Positions 8,144 to 14,050 of a stretch of DNA of 14,050 bases are shown piece by piece. This DNA is from an uncultured Bacteroidales bacterium. Its GTDB lineage: Bacteria > Bacteroidota > Bacteroidia > Bacteroidales > UBA932. The notes below the pieces were generated by a model that saw only the letters and a program-made list of their open reading frames with translations, searched no databases and was not told where the DNA came from. The stretch spans positions 1 to 14,050 of the forward strand of contig CAMOVV010000007.1 of NCBI GenBank assembly GCA_946627685.1, read 5' to 3'. The first letter of the stretch is position 1. Every line of letters begins with the position of its first letter. A program made the translations under genes and the position numbers.

Positions 8144-8150
8144 AATTCGC

Positions 8151-8158
8151 TATTTTTG
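8151..8158 (+). promoter_or_regulatory. Candidate -7 promoter element (TATTTTTG) for the L,D-transpeptidase gene
   Basis: TATTTTTG matches TAnnTTTG exactly and lies 31 bases before the start codon at 8190, giving a leader of roughly 25 bases. The -33 element is not recognisable, but the palindrome at 8122-8134 occupies its place. Confidence 0.55.
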
Positions 8159-8189
8159 TTTAAGAACTTGAGTTTGCTTCAATTGTACA

Positions 8190-8873
8190 ATGAGACTGAT
8201 TACCTGTTTTTTCTCTGTCCTTTTCCTTGCCCAGCTTACTTTCTGCGGGGGGCATAGCCGGGAAAAGAAAGACGTTGCTCCGCTTGCGCCTGTTATACAG
8301 AATTTCTTTTTCGAGCTTGATGAGTCAGGCATACCGATGAAGAGGGTCCTCGCTTCCCCGAAGGACCGGGAAAAATGCTTCATCGTGATATCCAAAGTCC
8401 ATCCGGAGCACTTGAATGTGTATGAGGTCCAGGGGCCCGACACGGTCCTTCTCGCCTCCTATCCGGTGTGCATAGCAAAGAACCGGGGCCAGAAACAGGT
8501 GCGCGGAGACAATAAGACTCCGGAATCCTATCCCGGGCCGCCTTTCTCCATTACCCAGATTCAGGATGCCTCCTCCTGGCATCATGATTTCGGAGACGGG
8601 AGAGGCTCGATTCCAGCGTACGGACGCTGGTTCATGCGCCTGGCCGTACCGGGTCACTCCAGCATCGGGATTCACGGCAGTACGAACAACCGGGAATCAT
8701 TGAAGGTCGGCCGGGGCAGTGAAGGCTGTATCCGGCTGCTGGACGAAGATATCATCCATCTGCGCGACAATTATGCCTTTGTGGGTATGAAAGTTACGAT
8801 TCTGCCGGAAGACCACGGGCCGCTGTCTTTCGAGAAGGAAGCTCTCAATCAGATTCTTTCACCAGACGATTGA
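8190..8873 (+). CDS. L,D-transpeptidase (YkuD domain), exported
   Basis: A 227-residue protein with a hydrophobic signal (residues 1-19); LTFC at 16-19 could be a loose lipobox, so it may be a lipoprotein. The YkuD domain covers about residues 60-205. The catalytic signature is visible: IHGS with His162, then SEGCIRL with the catalytic Cys180 and Arg182. The preceding segment GRWFMRLAVPGHSSIGIHG is typical. Enzymes of this type act on peptidoglycan in the periplasm, making 3-3 cross-links or attaching proteins to the wall; which of these applies cannot be read here. The start is supported by the signal peptide and by the -7 element upstream. Its last 29 bases overlap the convergent symporter gene. 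Confidence 0.92.
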   Translation: MRLITCFFSVLFLAQLTFCGGHSREKKDVAPLAPVIQNFFFELDESGIPMKRVLASPKDREKCFIVISKVHPEHLNVYEVQGPDTVLLASYPVCIAKNRGQKQVRGDNKTPESYPGPPFSITQIQDASSWHHDFGDGRGSIPAYGRWFMRLAVPGHSSIGIHGSTNNRESLKVGRGSEGCIRLLDEDIIHLRDNYAFVGMKVTILPEDHGPLSFEKEALNQILSPDD

Positions 8874-10071
8874 CAAGGGTTGCTGCAACGAGGTTGCCCG
8901 TGGCATTGACCAGGGTGGCCGGAATGTCGCAGATGGTGCCTATGATAAGGAGGGTGGCGGCGAAAGAGGGGTCGAGGCCGAGGATGGCGCAGATGAAAAT
9001 CTCCCCTGTCATGCCTCCCACGGGAATCGCTCCCACGACGATGCTTTCAAAAACCGCAATGGCTATGACAAGAATCGCCATGCGGAAGTCTCCCGTAGCC
9101 ATACCGAAGAAATACAGGGTGAAAAGGACCTTGGCGACAGAGGTGATGATGGAACCGTCCTTGTGAAGATTCGTCCCGAGAGGTATCACCCCTTCGGCTA
9201 CCGTGTCGCTGACTCCGAGATTCTTTGCGGCTGCCATCGTGACAGGCATGCAGGCGGCCGAGGAACAGGTTCCGACAGCCGTTGCGGAGGGCGCAATCAT
9301 CTCCTTCCAGAACTTGCCCAGGGGGATATGGCTGTATAGAGCGAAAAGGGAATAAAACACGACGTAGCATATCACGCAGGCAGCGCTGACCACAAGGAAA
9401 ATATCCAGATACTCCCCTACAATCTGACTTCCCAGGCGGCTGACAATGTCGGCGAAATAGCATCCCAGGCCTATAGGGGCCAGTTTCATTATGATTTCCA
9501 TCATCTTCATGATGACGGCTTCCCCCTCCTCGATGAGGGTTCTCACGGCGCCCGCCTTCTTGTCAAGGAAGGATACCGCGAGGCCGAAAAGGGCGGCGAA
9601 AACAAAAAGGGGAAGAAGGTGCTCCCGGGAAAGCAGAAGAGAGAAATCGCTTACGGTGAAAGCGTTGACGAGGGTGTCGCCGAGGTTGAGCTCCCCGCTG
9701 AATCCTCCCCCCGGCGGCACGGCCTCACCCGGGTTTCGGGTTATCCCGGCAAAGGGGTTCCACACTGACATTAATCCGTAGGAGAAGATTCCTGCCACAA
9801 GGGACATGAGCAGGAAGACGCAGATGACGGTGCCGAGCATCTTGCCGATGACGCCGCTCCGGTGCATGGAAATCATCGACCGCGAGACGGAGAAGAAAAC
9901 GAGCGGCACGACCAGCACGAAAACGAGGTTCAGAAACAGGGTGCCTATCGGCTGCAGCACCCTGGCGTTTTCTCCAAGTACCGTTCCCAGCACCCCTCCG
10001 GCCAACAATCCCGAAATGAGAAGGATAGAGGGCCGGTAGTTTTTCAGAAAGCTGTTTTTATGGTTAACCAT
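8845..10071 (-). CDS. Dicarboxylate/amino acid:cation symporter family (DAACS/SDF) protein with altered binding motifs
   Basis: With the start at 10071 (MVNHKNSF) the product is 408 residues. An upstream in-frame ATG at 10134 is rejected because the -7 box at 10098-10105 lies downstream of it. The fold is that of GltPh/DctA: eight helices with HP1 around TCSSAACMPVTM (268-279), broken helix 7 around PLGTNLHKDGS (297-307), HP2 near residues 348-360, and helix 8 CDIPATLVNATGNL (381-394). Compared with GltPh from memory, NMDGT becomes HKDGS (303-307), the side-chain-selecting Arg397 becomes Ala385, Asp394 is kept as Asp382, Asn401 is kept as Asn389, and the sodium ligand Asp405 becomes Asn393. 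So family membership is sure, but glutamate, aspartate or C4-dicarboxylate transport with normal sodium coupling should not be assumed. It is an inner-membrane protein. Its 3' end overlaps the L,D-transpeptidase gene by 29 bases. Confidence 0.92.
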   Translation of the reverse strand: MVNHKNSFLKNYRPSILLISGLLAGGVLGTVLGENARVLQPIGTLFLNLVFVLVVPLVFFSVSRSMISMHRSGVIGKMLGTVICVFLLMSLVAGIFSYGLMSVWNPFAGITRNPGEAVPPGGGFSGELNLGDTLVNAFTVSDFSLLLSREHLLPLFVFAALFGLAVSFLDKKAGAVRTLIEEGEAVIMKMMEIIMKLAPIGLGCYFADIVSRLGSQIVGEYLDIFLVVSAACVICYVVFYSLFALYSHIPLGKFWKEMIAPSATAVGTCSSAACMPVTMAAAKNLGVSDTVAEGVIPLGTNLHKDGSIITSVAKVLFTLYFFGMATGDFRMAILVIAIAVFESIVVGAIPVGGMTGEIFICAILGLDPSFAATLLIIGTICDIPATLVNATGNLVAATLVNRLVKESD

Positions 10072-10097
10072 GTCGGGCTCGCATTGTTGTTGATAAG

Positions 10098-10105
10098 CAA
10101 AGATA
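10098..10105 (-). promoter_or_regulatory. Candidate -7 element (TATCTTTG) for the symporter gene
   Basis: The minus strand reads TATCTTTG, an exact TAnnTTTG match, 26 bases upstream of the ATG at 10071. It decides the start codon, since the longer frame would begin upstream of the promoter. No clear -33 box is seen. Confidence 0.55.
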
Positions 10106-10144
10106 GTATTTTTCCGTGAGTGGCGATATTTCATCCGGAGTTAG

Positions 10145-10152
10145 TATCTTTG
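10145..10152 (+). promoter_or_regulatory. Candidate -7 element (TATCTTTG) for the AlkZ-related gene
   Basis: The plus strand carries the same eight bases as the divergent symporter promoter, TATCTTTG. It ends 8 bases before the ATG at 10161, so the transcript would be nearly leaderless. It argues against the in-frame ATG at 10116, which lies upstream of the element. Confidence 0.5.
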
Positions 10153-10160
10153 GAAAAACG

Positions 10161-10883
10161 ATGCGAATGGCTGGATTCAGGATAGACAGCGCGGAAGCGA
10201 TGGAACGGGCAATCAGGAAAGTCGGATTCATTCCCTTCTTCCGGAACAGGATTCCCGGCTTCTCCATCCAGGAGATGACTCCGCGGGAATACTGGTTCGA
10301 TGGCGAGGAGGGTGTCCTCGGGCCATGGGACTGGAAAATCGAGTGCGTCCGCAGCGGGGACATCGCTTATGGCAAATTCCTTTGTGGGGGAAAGGCTTCT
10401 TTTGCTACCGTGGAGTGGTACCGTGAGATTATGAACATGCAGCGTTCAAGGTTTTCTCCGGACAAGGCGGGGGAGATGATTCTTGAGTATGTTTCCGGTC
10501 ACGGGGGCATCTCCATCAAGGAGGTGCGGTCCATTCTCGGGGTCAGGAAGAGCGCGGCCGATGCTGCTGTCGGCCGTCTGCAGCGGCAATGCCGTCTCGT
10601 CACCGGCGACCTCACGCGGGTCTATCGCGGCCCGAACCTGAAATACAGCGGCTGGCAGACCGCGACCTTCTGCCGTCCGGAGGACATATTCACCGGAGAC
10701 GCTTCCTTCGCGGCCTTCGCCTCCGTTCCCGGTTTCCCCTTTGCCCTGGAAGCCGACCCCCTGCGCACCGACCATACGCCCGAAGAATCCCGCGAGGCGC
10801 TGGCGGACCGCATCCGTTCCCTCTATCCCGATTTCCTTCCCGCTCCCGTCCGAGCCGAAGACATTGCCAAGGTGTTGGTATAG
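10161..10883 (+). CDS. AlkZ-related (HTH_42-like) protein of unknown function
   Basis: The start at 10161 gives 240 residues (MRMAGFRIDS); ATG at 10167 is also possible. The N-terminal segment GFIPFFRNRIPGFSIQEM (about 22-39), then LGPWDWK (53-59) and YGKFLCGGKASF (70-81), resemble Bacteroidota proteins labelled AlkZ-related, from memory. Residues about 98-156 look like a winged helix: a helix AGEMILEYV, then GISIKEVRSILG and a recognition-like helix KSAADAAVGRLQRQ, followed by a wing LVTGDLTRVYRG. True AlkZ/YcaQ DNA glycosylases are much longer and need a Gln-hydrophobic-Gln pair near the N-terminus; I find none here, so glycosylase activity is doubtful. It stands alone as a single transcription unit, diverging from the symporter. 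Function unknown; DNA or nucleic-acid binding is inference. Confidence 0.72.
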   Translation: MRMAGFRIDSAEAMERAIRKVGFIPFFRNRIPGFSIQEMTPREYWFDGEEGVLGPWDWKIECVRSGDIAYGKFLCGGKASFATVEWYREIMNMQRSRFSPDKAGEMILEYVSGHGGISIKEVRSILGVRKSAADAAVGRLQRQCRLVTGDLTRVYRGPNLKYSGWQTATFCRPEDIFTGDASFAAFASVPGFPFALEADPLRTDHTPEESREALADRIRSLYPDFLPAPVRAEDIAKVLV

Positions 10884-10889
10884 GCAAAT

Positions 10890-10926
10890 CGGGCAAGGTG
10901 GAAAAATAACGGGGGGACCTTGCCCG
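10890..10926. repeat. Inverted repeat A, 10-bp arms (CGGGCAAGGT / ACCTTGCCCG)
   Basis: CGGGCAAGGT at 10890-10899 is perfectly complementary to ACCTTGCCCG at 10917-10926, with a 17-base loop. It begins 7 bases after the stop codon of the AlkZ-related gene. Its right arm shares ACCTTG with inverted repeat B, so the two stems exclude each other in RNA. No T-run follows directly on the plus strand, so it is not a standard terminator for that gene. Confidence 0.6.
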
Positions 10927-10967
10927 CATATCCGGTTTTCAACCCCATAAGCCGCACAAGGTCCCCC
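10912..10967. repeat. Inverted repeat B, 11-bp arms enclosing an imperfect inner hairpin
   Basis: GGGGGACCTTG at 10912-10922 pairs perfectly with CAAGGTCCCCC at 10957-10967. The inner bases continue as an imperfect stem that ends in GGTT-TTC-AACC at 10934-10944. Read on the minus strand, the stem is followed by a T-rich stretch (10911 down to 10900, CGTTATTTTTCC), so it may be a minus-strand terminator or the 3' end of a small RNA. No promoter for such an RNA is evident apart from read-through of the tRNA unit. Confidence 0.55.
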
Positions 10968-10978
10968 TCAATCAGCAT

Positions 10979-10995
10979 CGGTCCCCTCGGGACCG
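10979..10995. repeat. Small palindrome CGGTCCC-ctc-GGGACCG
   Basis: A perfect 7-bp stem with a 3-base loop, one base before the tRNA terminator. Its arms contain GGTCCC, the same bases as the acceptor end of the adjacent tRNA, which could be chance or a trace of a duplicated tRNA end. Confidence 0.45.
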
Positions 10996-10996
10996 C

Positions 10997-11030
10997 AAAA
11001 GGGATGGTAGCATCTGCTACCATCCCTTTT
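10997..11030 (-). terminator. Strong intrinsic terminator after the CAU tRNA (works in both directions)
   Basis: AAAAGGGATGGTAGC at 10997-11011 is followed by the loop ATCT and the perfect complement GCTACCATCCCTTTT at 11016-11030. The 15-bp stem starts with A's and ends with T's on either strand, so it can terminate transcription both ways. It begins one base beyond the tRNA discriminator base and would end the rpsG-fusA-rpsJ-tRNA transcript; the AlkZ-related transcript coming from the other side could stop here as well. Confidence 0.85.
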
Positions 11031-11031
11031 G

Positions 11032-11105
11032 TGGTCCCAGTAGGGCATGATCCTACGACCCCCTGATTATGAGTCAGATGCTCTAACCAACTGAGCTATG
11101 GGACC
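11032..11105 (-). tRNA. tRNA with anticodon CAU (elongator Met or Ile2)
   Basis: On the minus strand a 74-base cloverleaf begins GGTCCCATAGCTCAGTTGG. The acceptor stem GGTCCCA/TGGGACC is perfect, the D arm is GCTC...GAGC, and the anticodon stem-loop TCTGA-CTCATAA-TCAGG places CAT at 34-36. The T stem is GTAGG/CCTAC and the discriminator base is A; CCA is not encoded. A normal G1-C72 pair and the absence of three G-C pairs at the base of the anticodon stem rule out initiator tRNA. Elongator Met and lysidine-modified Ile2 cannot be separated with certainty; C-G pairs at positions 4 and 5 are compatible with Ile2. The T loop reads ATCATGC instead of the canonical TTCRANN: positions 54 and 58 are A and T rather than T and A. 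Confidence 0.92.
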
Positions 11106-11106
11106 G

Positions 11107-11161
11107 GAACCGGCCTGAGGCGCTTGCCTGTCAGAACCGGGCTGCGGCCGGAAAGAACCGG
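11107..11161. repeat. Three direct copies of GAACCGG in the rpsJ-tRNA gap
   Basis: GAACCGG occurs at 11107-11113, 11134-11140 and 11155-11161 on the plus strand. The third copy forms a small stem with GCCGG at 11147-11151. There is no T-run, so this is not a terminator, and rpsJ transcription may read into the tRNA. Meaning unknown; chance in a GC-rich gap is possible. Confidence 0.35.
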
Positions 11162-11165
11162 CTCA

Positions 11166-11173
11166 CAAAGTTA
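11166..11173 (-). promoter_or_regulatory. Candidate -7 element (TAACTTTG) for the CAU tRNA
   Basis: The minus strand reads TAACTTTG, an exact TAnnTTTG match lying just after the rpsJ stop codon and 60 bases upstream of the tRNA 5' end. It could let the tRNA be transcribed independently of the ribosomal protein operon. No -33 box is obvious. Confidence 0.45.
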
Positions 11174-11183
11174 CAAAATCTTT

Positions 11184-11489
11184 TCAGACTTTGATCTCTA
11201 CTTCAACTCCCGAAGGAAGCTCGAGCTTCATGAGGGCGTCAACGGTCTTGGCGTTGCTGTCGTCGATGTCCAGGAGCCTGCAGTAGGAGTCGAGTTCAAA
11301 CTGCTCGCGGGCTTTCTTGTTGACGAAAGTCGAGCGGTTCACGGTGAAAATCTTCTTGTTGGTAGGAAGAGGAATGGGGCCGTTGACCTTGGCGCCGCTG
11401 GCCTTCACCGTATCAACAATCTTCGCGGCCGACTTGTCGACGAGCGAATGATCGAAGGATTTGAGTTTGATTCTGATTTTTTGACTCAT
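11184..11489 (-). CDS. rpsJ: 30S ribosomal protein S10
   Basis: A 101-residue protein with the full S10 sequence: [14 protein letters not shown] near the N-terminus, [20 protein letters not shown] in the middle loop, and [30 protein letters not shown] at the end. S10 sits in the head of the small ribosomal subunit and, in bacteria where it has been studied, also works as NusE in transcription antitermination. It starts 33 bases after the fusA stop on the same strand and is clearly part of the rpsG-fusA-rpsJ run. What follows is unusual: instead of rplC there is a short gap, a tRNA and a terminator. Confidence 0.97.
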   Translation of the reverse strand: MSQKIRIKLKSFDHSLVDKSAAKIVDTVKASGAKVNGPIPLPTNKKIFTVNRSTFVNKKAREQFELDSYCRLLDIDDSNAKTVDALMKLELPSGVEVEIKV

Positions 11490-11522
11490 ATCGTTTAATT
11501 ATTACAATCTGTTGTGGTAAAA

Positions 11523-13640
11523 CTAGTCATCTTCCGGAAGGCGGTATCCGCTCTTCTCGACAATGCTCTTGGCGAGGGTGGCCGGAACTTCGCTGTAGTG
11601 GTCGAAGGTCATCGTGCTGGTGGCGCGTCCGGAGGACAGGGTGCGGAGAACGGTCACGTATCCGAACTGCTCGGAAAGCGGGACGAACGCCTTTATGATC
11701 CTGGCCCCGTTGGGAGTCGCGTCCATTGCGTTGATCTGTCCGCGGCGGCGGTTGAGGTCGCCGACGATGTCGCCCATATACTCTTCCGGAGTCACGACCT
11801 CGAGGCTCATGATGGGCTCGAGAAGGACCGGGTGGCATTTGGGGCAGGCATGGCGGAAGGCCAGACGGCCGGCCATTTCGAAGGACAGCTGGTCGGAATC
11901 CACCGGATGGAAGGAGCCGTCCAGAACGGTAACCTTGAGGGACTGGACTTCATATCCGGCCAGGACTCCGTTGGACATAGCCGACTCGAATCCCTTCTGG
12001 ATGCTGGGTATGAACTCTTTGGGAATGTTCCCTCCCTTGACCTGGTTGTCGAACTGCAGTCCGGTGACGCCTTCGTCGGCGGGGCCGATTTCGCAGATGA
12101 TATCCGCGAACTTTCCGCGGCCTCCGGTCTGCTTCTTGAAGACCTCCCTCCACTGGGTGGTGGTGGTGATGGCTTCGCGATAGTTGACCTGGGGCGCGCC
12201 CTGGTTGATCTCCACGCCGAACTCCCTGCGGAGACGGTCAACGATGATGTCGAGGTGGAGTTCACCCATGCCGCTGATGATGGTCTGGCCGGTCTCGTTG
12301 TCGGACTTCACGGTGAAGGTGGGGTCCTCCTCGGAGAGTTTGGCAAGGGCCACTCCAAGCTTGTCGAGGTCTCCCTGGGTCTTGGGCTCCACGGCGATAC
12401 CGATGACGGGATCGGGGAATTCCATGGACTCGAGGGAAATGGCGTGGTTCTCGTCACAGATGGTGTCACCTGTGCGGAGGTCCTTGAAGCCGACGGCCGC
12501 TCCGATGTCTCCCGCCTCCAGGGCCTCGATGGGGTTCTGATGGTTGGAGTGCATCTGATAGAGCCTGGCCACCCTTTCTTTCCTTCCCGTGCGGGTGTTC
12601 AGGACGTAGCTGCCGGAGGCAAGCGTGCCGGAATACGCCCTTACATAGGCGAGCCGGCCCACGAACGGATCCGTGGCAATCTTGAACACAAGGCCGCAGA
12701 AGGGCTTGGAGGCGTCTGCAGTGAGTTCTGTAACCTTTCCCGTGGAAACCTGGGTACCCTTGACGGTGCCGATGTCCAGAGGGGAAGGGAGGTAACGGGC
12801 GACGCAGTCCAGGAGGAACTGTACGCCCTTGTCCTTATAGGAGGAGCCGCAGGTCGCGGGGACCAGCTTCATGGCTATGGTTCCCTTGCGGAGGGCTGCG
12901 ACGATCTCGTCCTCGGAGACCGAATCCGGATCCTCGAAGTATTTTTCCATGAGGGCGTCGTCGCACTCGGCGGCAGACTGCAGGAGCCTGTCTCTCCAGA
13001 GTTCGACTTCTTCCCTCATGTCCTCGGGGACGGGTTCTTCGCGGAAGTTGATGACATCCGTGTTCTCGGAATCGTAGATGATGGCCTTGCGTGCAAGGAG
13101 ATCTACGATTCCCAGGAATTTGTCCTCAGCTCCGATGGGGAGGCATACGGGAACGGGATTGGCTCCGAACTTGGCCCTGATATCCTCGACGCATGCGAGG
13201 AAGTCGGCGCCTACGCGGTCCATCTTGTTCACGTACGCGATCTTGGGTACACCGAACTTGTCGGCCTGACGCCATACGGTCTCGGACTGCGGCTGTACGC
13301 GTCCGACGGCGTCGAACGTGGCAACGCATCCGTCAAGAACCCTGAGGCAACGCTCCACTTCTACGGTGAAGTCCACGTGTCCCGGAGTGTCAATGAGATT
13401 GAGCTGATAAGTCTTCCCATTGTAGTGCCAGAACGCCGTGGTGGCGGCTGAGGTGATAGTGATACCCCTCTCCTGTTCCTGGACCATCCAGTCCATGGTG
13501 GCTGCACCCTCATGCACCTCTCCGATCTTGTGGATTTTTCCGGTGTAATAGAGGATTCGCTCGGACGTAGTGGTCTTCCCGGCATCGATGTGGGCGATGA
13601 TACCGATGTTCCTGGTGTATTGAAGATCCCTTTTTGACAT
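11523..13640 (-). CDS. fusA: Translation elongation factor G
   Basis: A 705-residue protein, normal EF-G length. The GTPase motifs are in order: AHIDAGKT (residues 16-23, P-loop), RGIT in switch I (58-61), DTPGH (84-88) and NKMD (138-141). Domains II to V follow, with GMGELHLDI and the C-terminal [20 protein letters not shown] region that marks EF-G. It drives translocation of tRNA and mRNA on the ribosome and, with the recycling factor, splits ribosomes. Position between rpsG (15-base gap) and rpsJ (33-base gap) supports the housekeeping fusA rather than a paralogue. The start [15 protein letters not shown] agrees with other Bacteroidota EF-G proteins. tuf is not next to it, which is usual for this phylum. 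Confidence 0.98.
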   Translation of the reverse strand: MSKRDLQYTRNIGIIAHIDAGKTTTSERILYYTGKIHKIGEVHEGAATMDWMVQEQERGITITSAATTAFWHYNGKTYQLNLIDTPGHVDFTVEVERCLRVLDGCVATFDAVGRVQPQSETVWRQADKFGVPKIAYVNKMDRVGADFLACVEDIRAKFGANPVPVCLPIGAEDKFLGIVDLLARKAIIYDSENTDVINFREEPVPEDMREEVELWRDRLLQSAAECDDALMEKYFEDPDSVSEDEIVAALRKGTIAMKLVPATCGSSYKDKGVQFLLDCVARYLPSPLDIGTVKGTQVSTGKVTELTADASKPFCGLVFKIATDPFVGRLAYVRAYSGTLASGSYVLNTRTGRKERVARLYQMHSNHQNPIEALEAGDIGAAVGFKDLRTGDTICDENHAISLESMEFPDPVIGIAVEPKTQGDLDKLGVALAKLSEEDPTFTVKSDNETGQTIISGMGELHLDIIVDRLRREFGVEINQGAPQVNYREAITTTTQWREVFKKQTGGRGKFADIICEIGPADEGVTGLQFDNQVKGGNIPKEFIPSIQKGFESAMSNGVLAGYEVQSLKVTVLDGSFHPVDSDQLSFEMAGRLAFRHACPKCHPVLLEPIMSLEVVTPEEYMGDIVGDLNRRRGQINAMDATPNGARIIKAFVPLSEQFGYVTVLRTLSSGRATSTMTFDHYSEVPATLAKSIVEKSGYRLPEDD

Positions 13641-13655
13641 CTACCTGACGATAGT

Positions 13656-14050
13656 TTAGAAACGGAAGTGGGCAAACGCCTTGTTGGCCTCTGCCATCTT
13701 GTGCATGTCTTCCTTTCTCTTGAATGCGCCACCTTCGTTGTTGTAGGCGGCGACAATCTCTGCACAGAGCTTTTCGGCCATGGAGTGACCGGAGCGCTTA
13801 CGGGCGTATCCGATGAGGTTCTTCATGGAGAGAGAGACTTTCCTTTCGGGACGCAACTCCGTAGGCACCTGGAAGTTGGCGCCACCTACACGACGCGACT
13901 TGACCTCAATCTGAGGGGTCACGTTTTCGAGGGCCTTCTTCCATATATCTATGGGAGCCTTGTCAGAATCTTTCATCTTCTCGCCTACCATGTCGATGGC
14001 ATCGTAAAAAATAGAATACGCGATACTCTTCTTCCCCTGCAACATAAGGT
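13656..14050 (-). CDS. rpsG: 30S ribosomal protein S7 (5' end beyond the window)
   Basis: The frame continues to the right edge (a Leu codon lies upstream of the Met at 14045), so that Met is internal; the full protein is usually about 158 residues and roughly the first 27 are missing. The sequence [15 protein letters not shown], then [26 protein letters not shown] and the C-terminal [21 protein letters not shown] are typical of S7. It binds 16S rRNA in the head of the small subunit and, in other bacteria, regulates the str operon. It is followed by fusA after 15 bases; rpsL is expected just outside the window. Confidence 0.97.
   Translation of the reverse strand, partial: LMLQGKKSIAYSIFYDAIDMVGEKMKDSDKAPIDIWKKALENVTPQIEVKSRRVGGANFQVPTELRPERKVSLSMKNLIGYARKRSGHSMAEKLCAEIVAAYNNEGGAFKRKEDMHKMAEANKAFAHFRF

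Noticed and set aside
10072..10134. N-terminal extension of the symporter to an ATG at 10134
   Set aside because: That start codon lies upstream of the -7 box at 10098-10105, and the extra 21 residues are polar and not typical of the family.
10823..11023. A 66-codon minus-strand frame (MVADATIPFAV...) across the hairpins behind the tRNA
   Set aside because: It runs through the terminator, both inverted repeats and the 3' end of the AlkZ-related gene, has no promoter or family resemblance, and is better explained as chance.
10890..11105. Possible integration site or mobile element next to the tRNA
   Set aside because: There is no integrase, no transposase and no long direct repeat of the tRNA 3' end; the repeats present are short inverted repeats that fit RNA hairpins better.
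11514..13451. A 645-codon open frame on the plus strand
   Set aside because: It is the antisense of fusA, whose identity is certain, and its product has no recognisable motif.
3..14050. CRISPR arrays, defence systems, toxin-antitoxin pairs or secondary-metabolite genes
   Set aside because: No regularly spaced repeats, nuclease genes or matching gene pairs were found; every sizeable coding region is accounted for by housekeeping, transport or envelope genes.

Overview
The window looks like a piece of a Bacteroidota chromosome, most likely a gut-type member of the Bacteroidales with fairly high GC. Three things support this: several intergenic gaps carry perfect matches to the Bacteroidota -7 promoter element TAnnTTTG, strong Shine-Dalgarno sequences are largely missing, and the ribosomal protein S7, EF-G, S10 and CarboxypepD_reg-like proteins have a Bacteroidota character. 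The genus cannot be fixed from sequence reading alone. I see no phage, insertion sequence, CRISPR array or other obvious mobile element. Most of the window is ordinary core genome with a few unusual details.

Layout, left to right. (1) A CPA2-type cation:proton antiporter on the plus strand is cut by the left edge and ends at 2192. (2) A minus-strand block is read right to left: CarboxypepD_reg-like exported protein (8012-6792), thioredoxin-like exported protein (about 6729-6265), lipid kinase of the DAGK family (6255-5389), LTA-synthase/phosphoglycerol-transferase-type membrane sulfatase (5392-3341) and a nucleoside-recognition 'Gate' membrane protein (3328-2189). The last four are spaced by 9, -4 and 12 bases and look like one operon. 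(3) A plus-strand L,D-transpeptidase (8190-8873) converges on and overlaps a minus-strand DAACS-family symporter (about 10071-8845). (4) A divergent promoter region with two identical -7 boxes separates the symporter from a plus-strand AlkZ-related protein (about 10161-10883). (5) A cluster of inverted repeats and a strong terminator follow, then a minus-strand tRNA with anticodon CAU. (6) The right end holds the minus-strand rpsG (partial), fusA and rpsJ.

How the genes fit together. The lipid kinase and the LTA-synthase-like enzyme make biochemical sense as a pair: phosphoglycerol transfer from phosphatidylglycerol releases diacylglycerol, and the kinase could return it to phosphatidate. The gene overlap and the same-operon thioredoxin point to an envelope-assembly unit in a Gram-negative cell. 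The L,D-transpeptidase and the CarboxypepD protein are also envelope proteins. At the right end the translation operon rpsG-fusA-rpsJ does not run on into rplC as expected for this phylum; a tRNA and a terminator follow rpsJ instead.

The points most worth a second look are the altered substrate and sodium motifs in the symporter, the kinase/phosphoglycerol-transferase operon, the interrupted S10 operon with an unusual tRNA T-loop next to it, and the mutually exclusive inverted repeats at 10890-10967.
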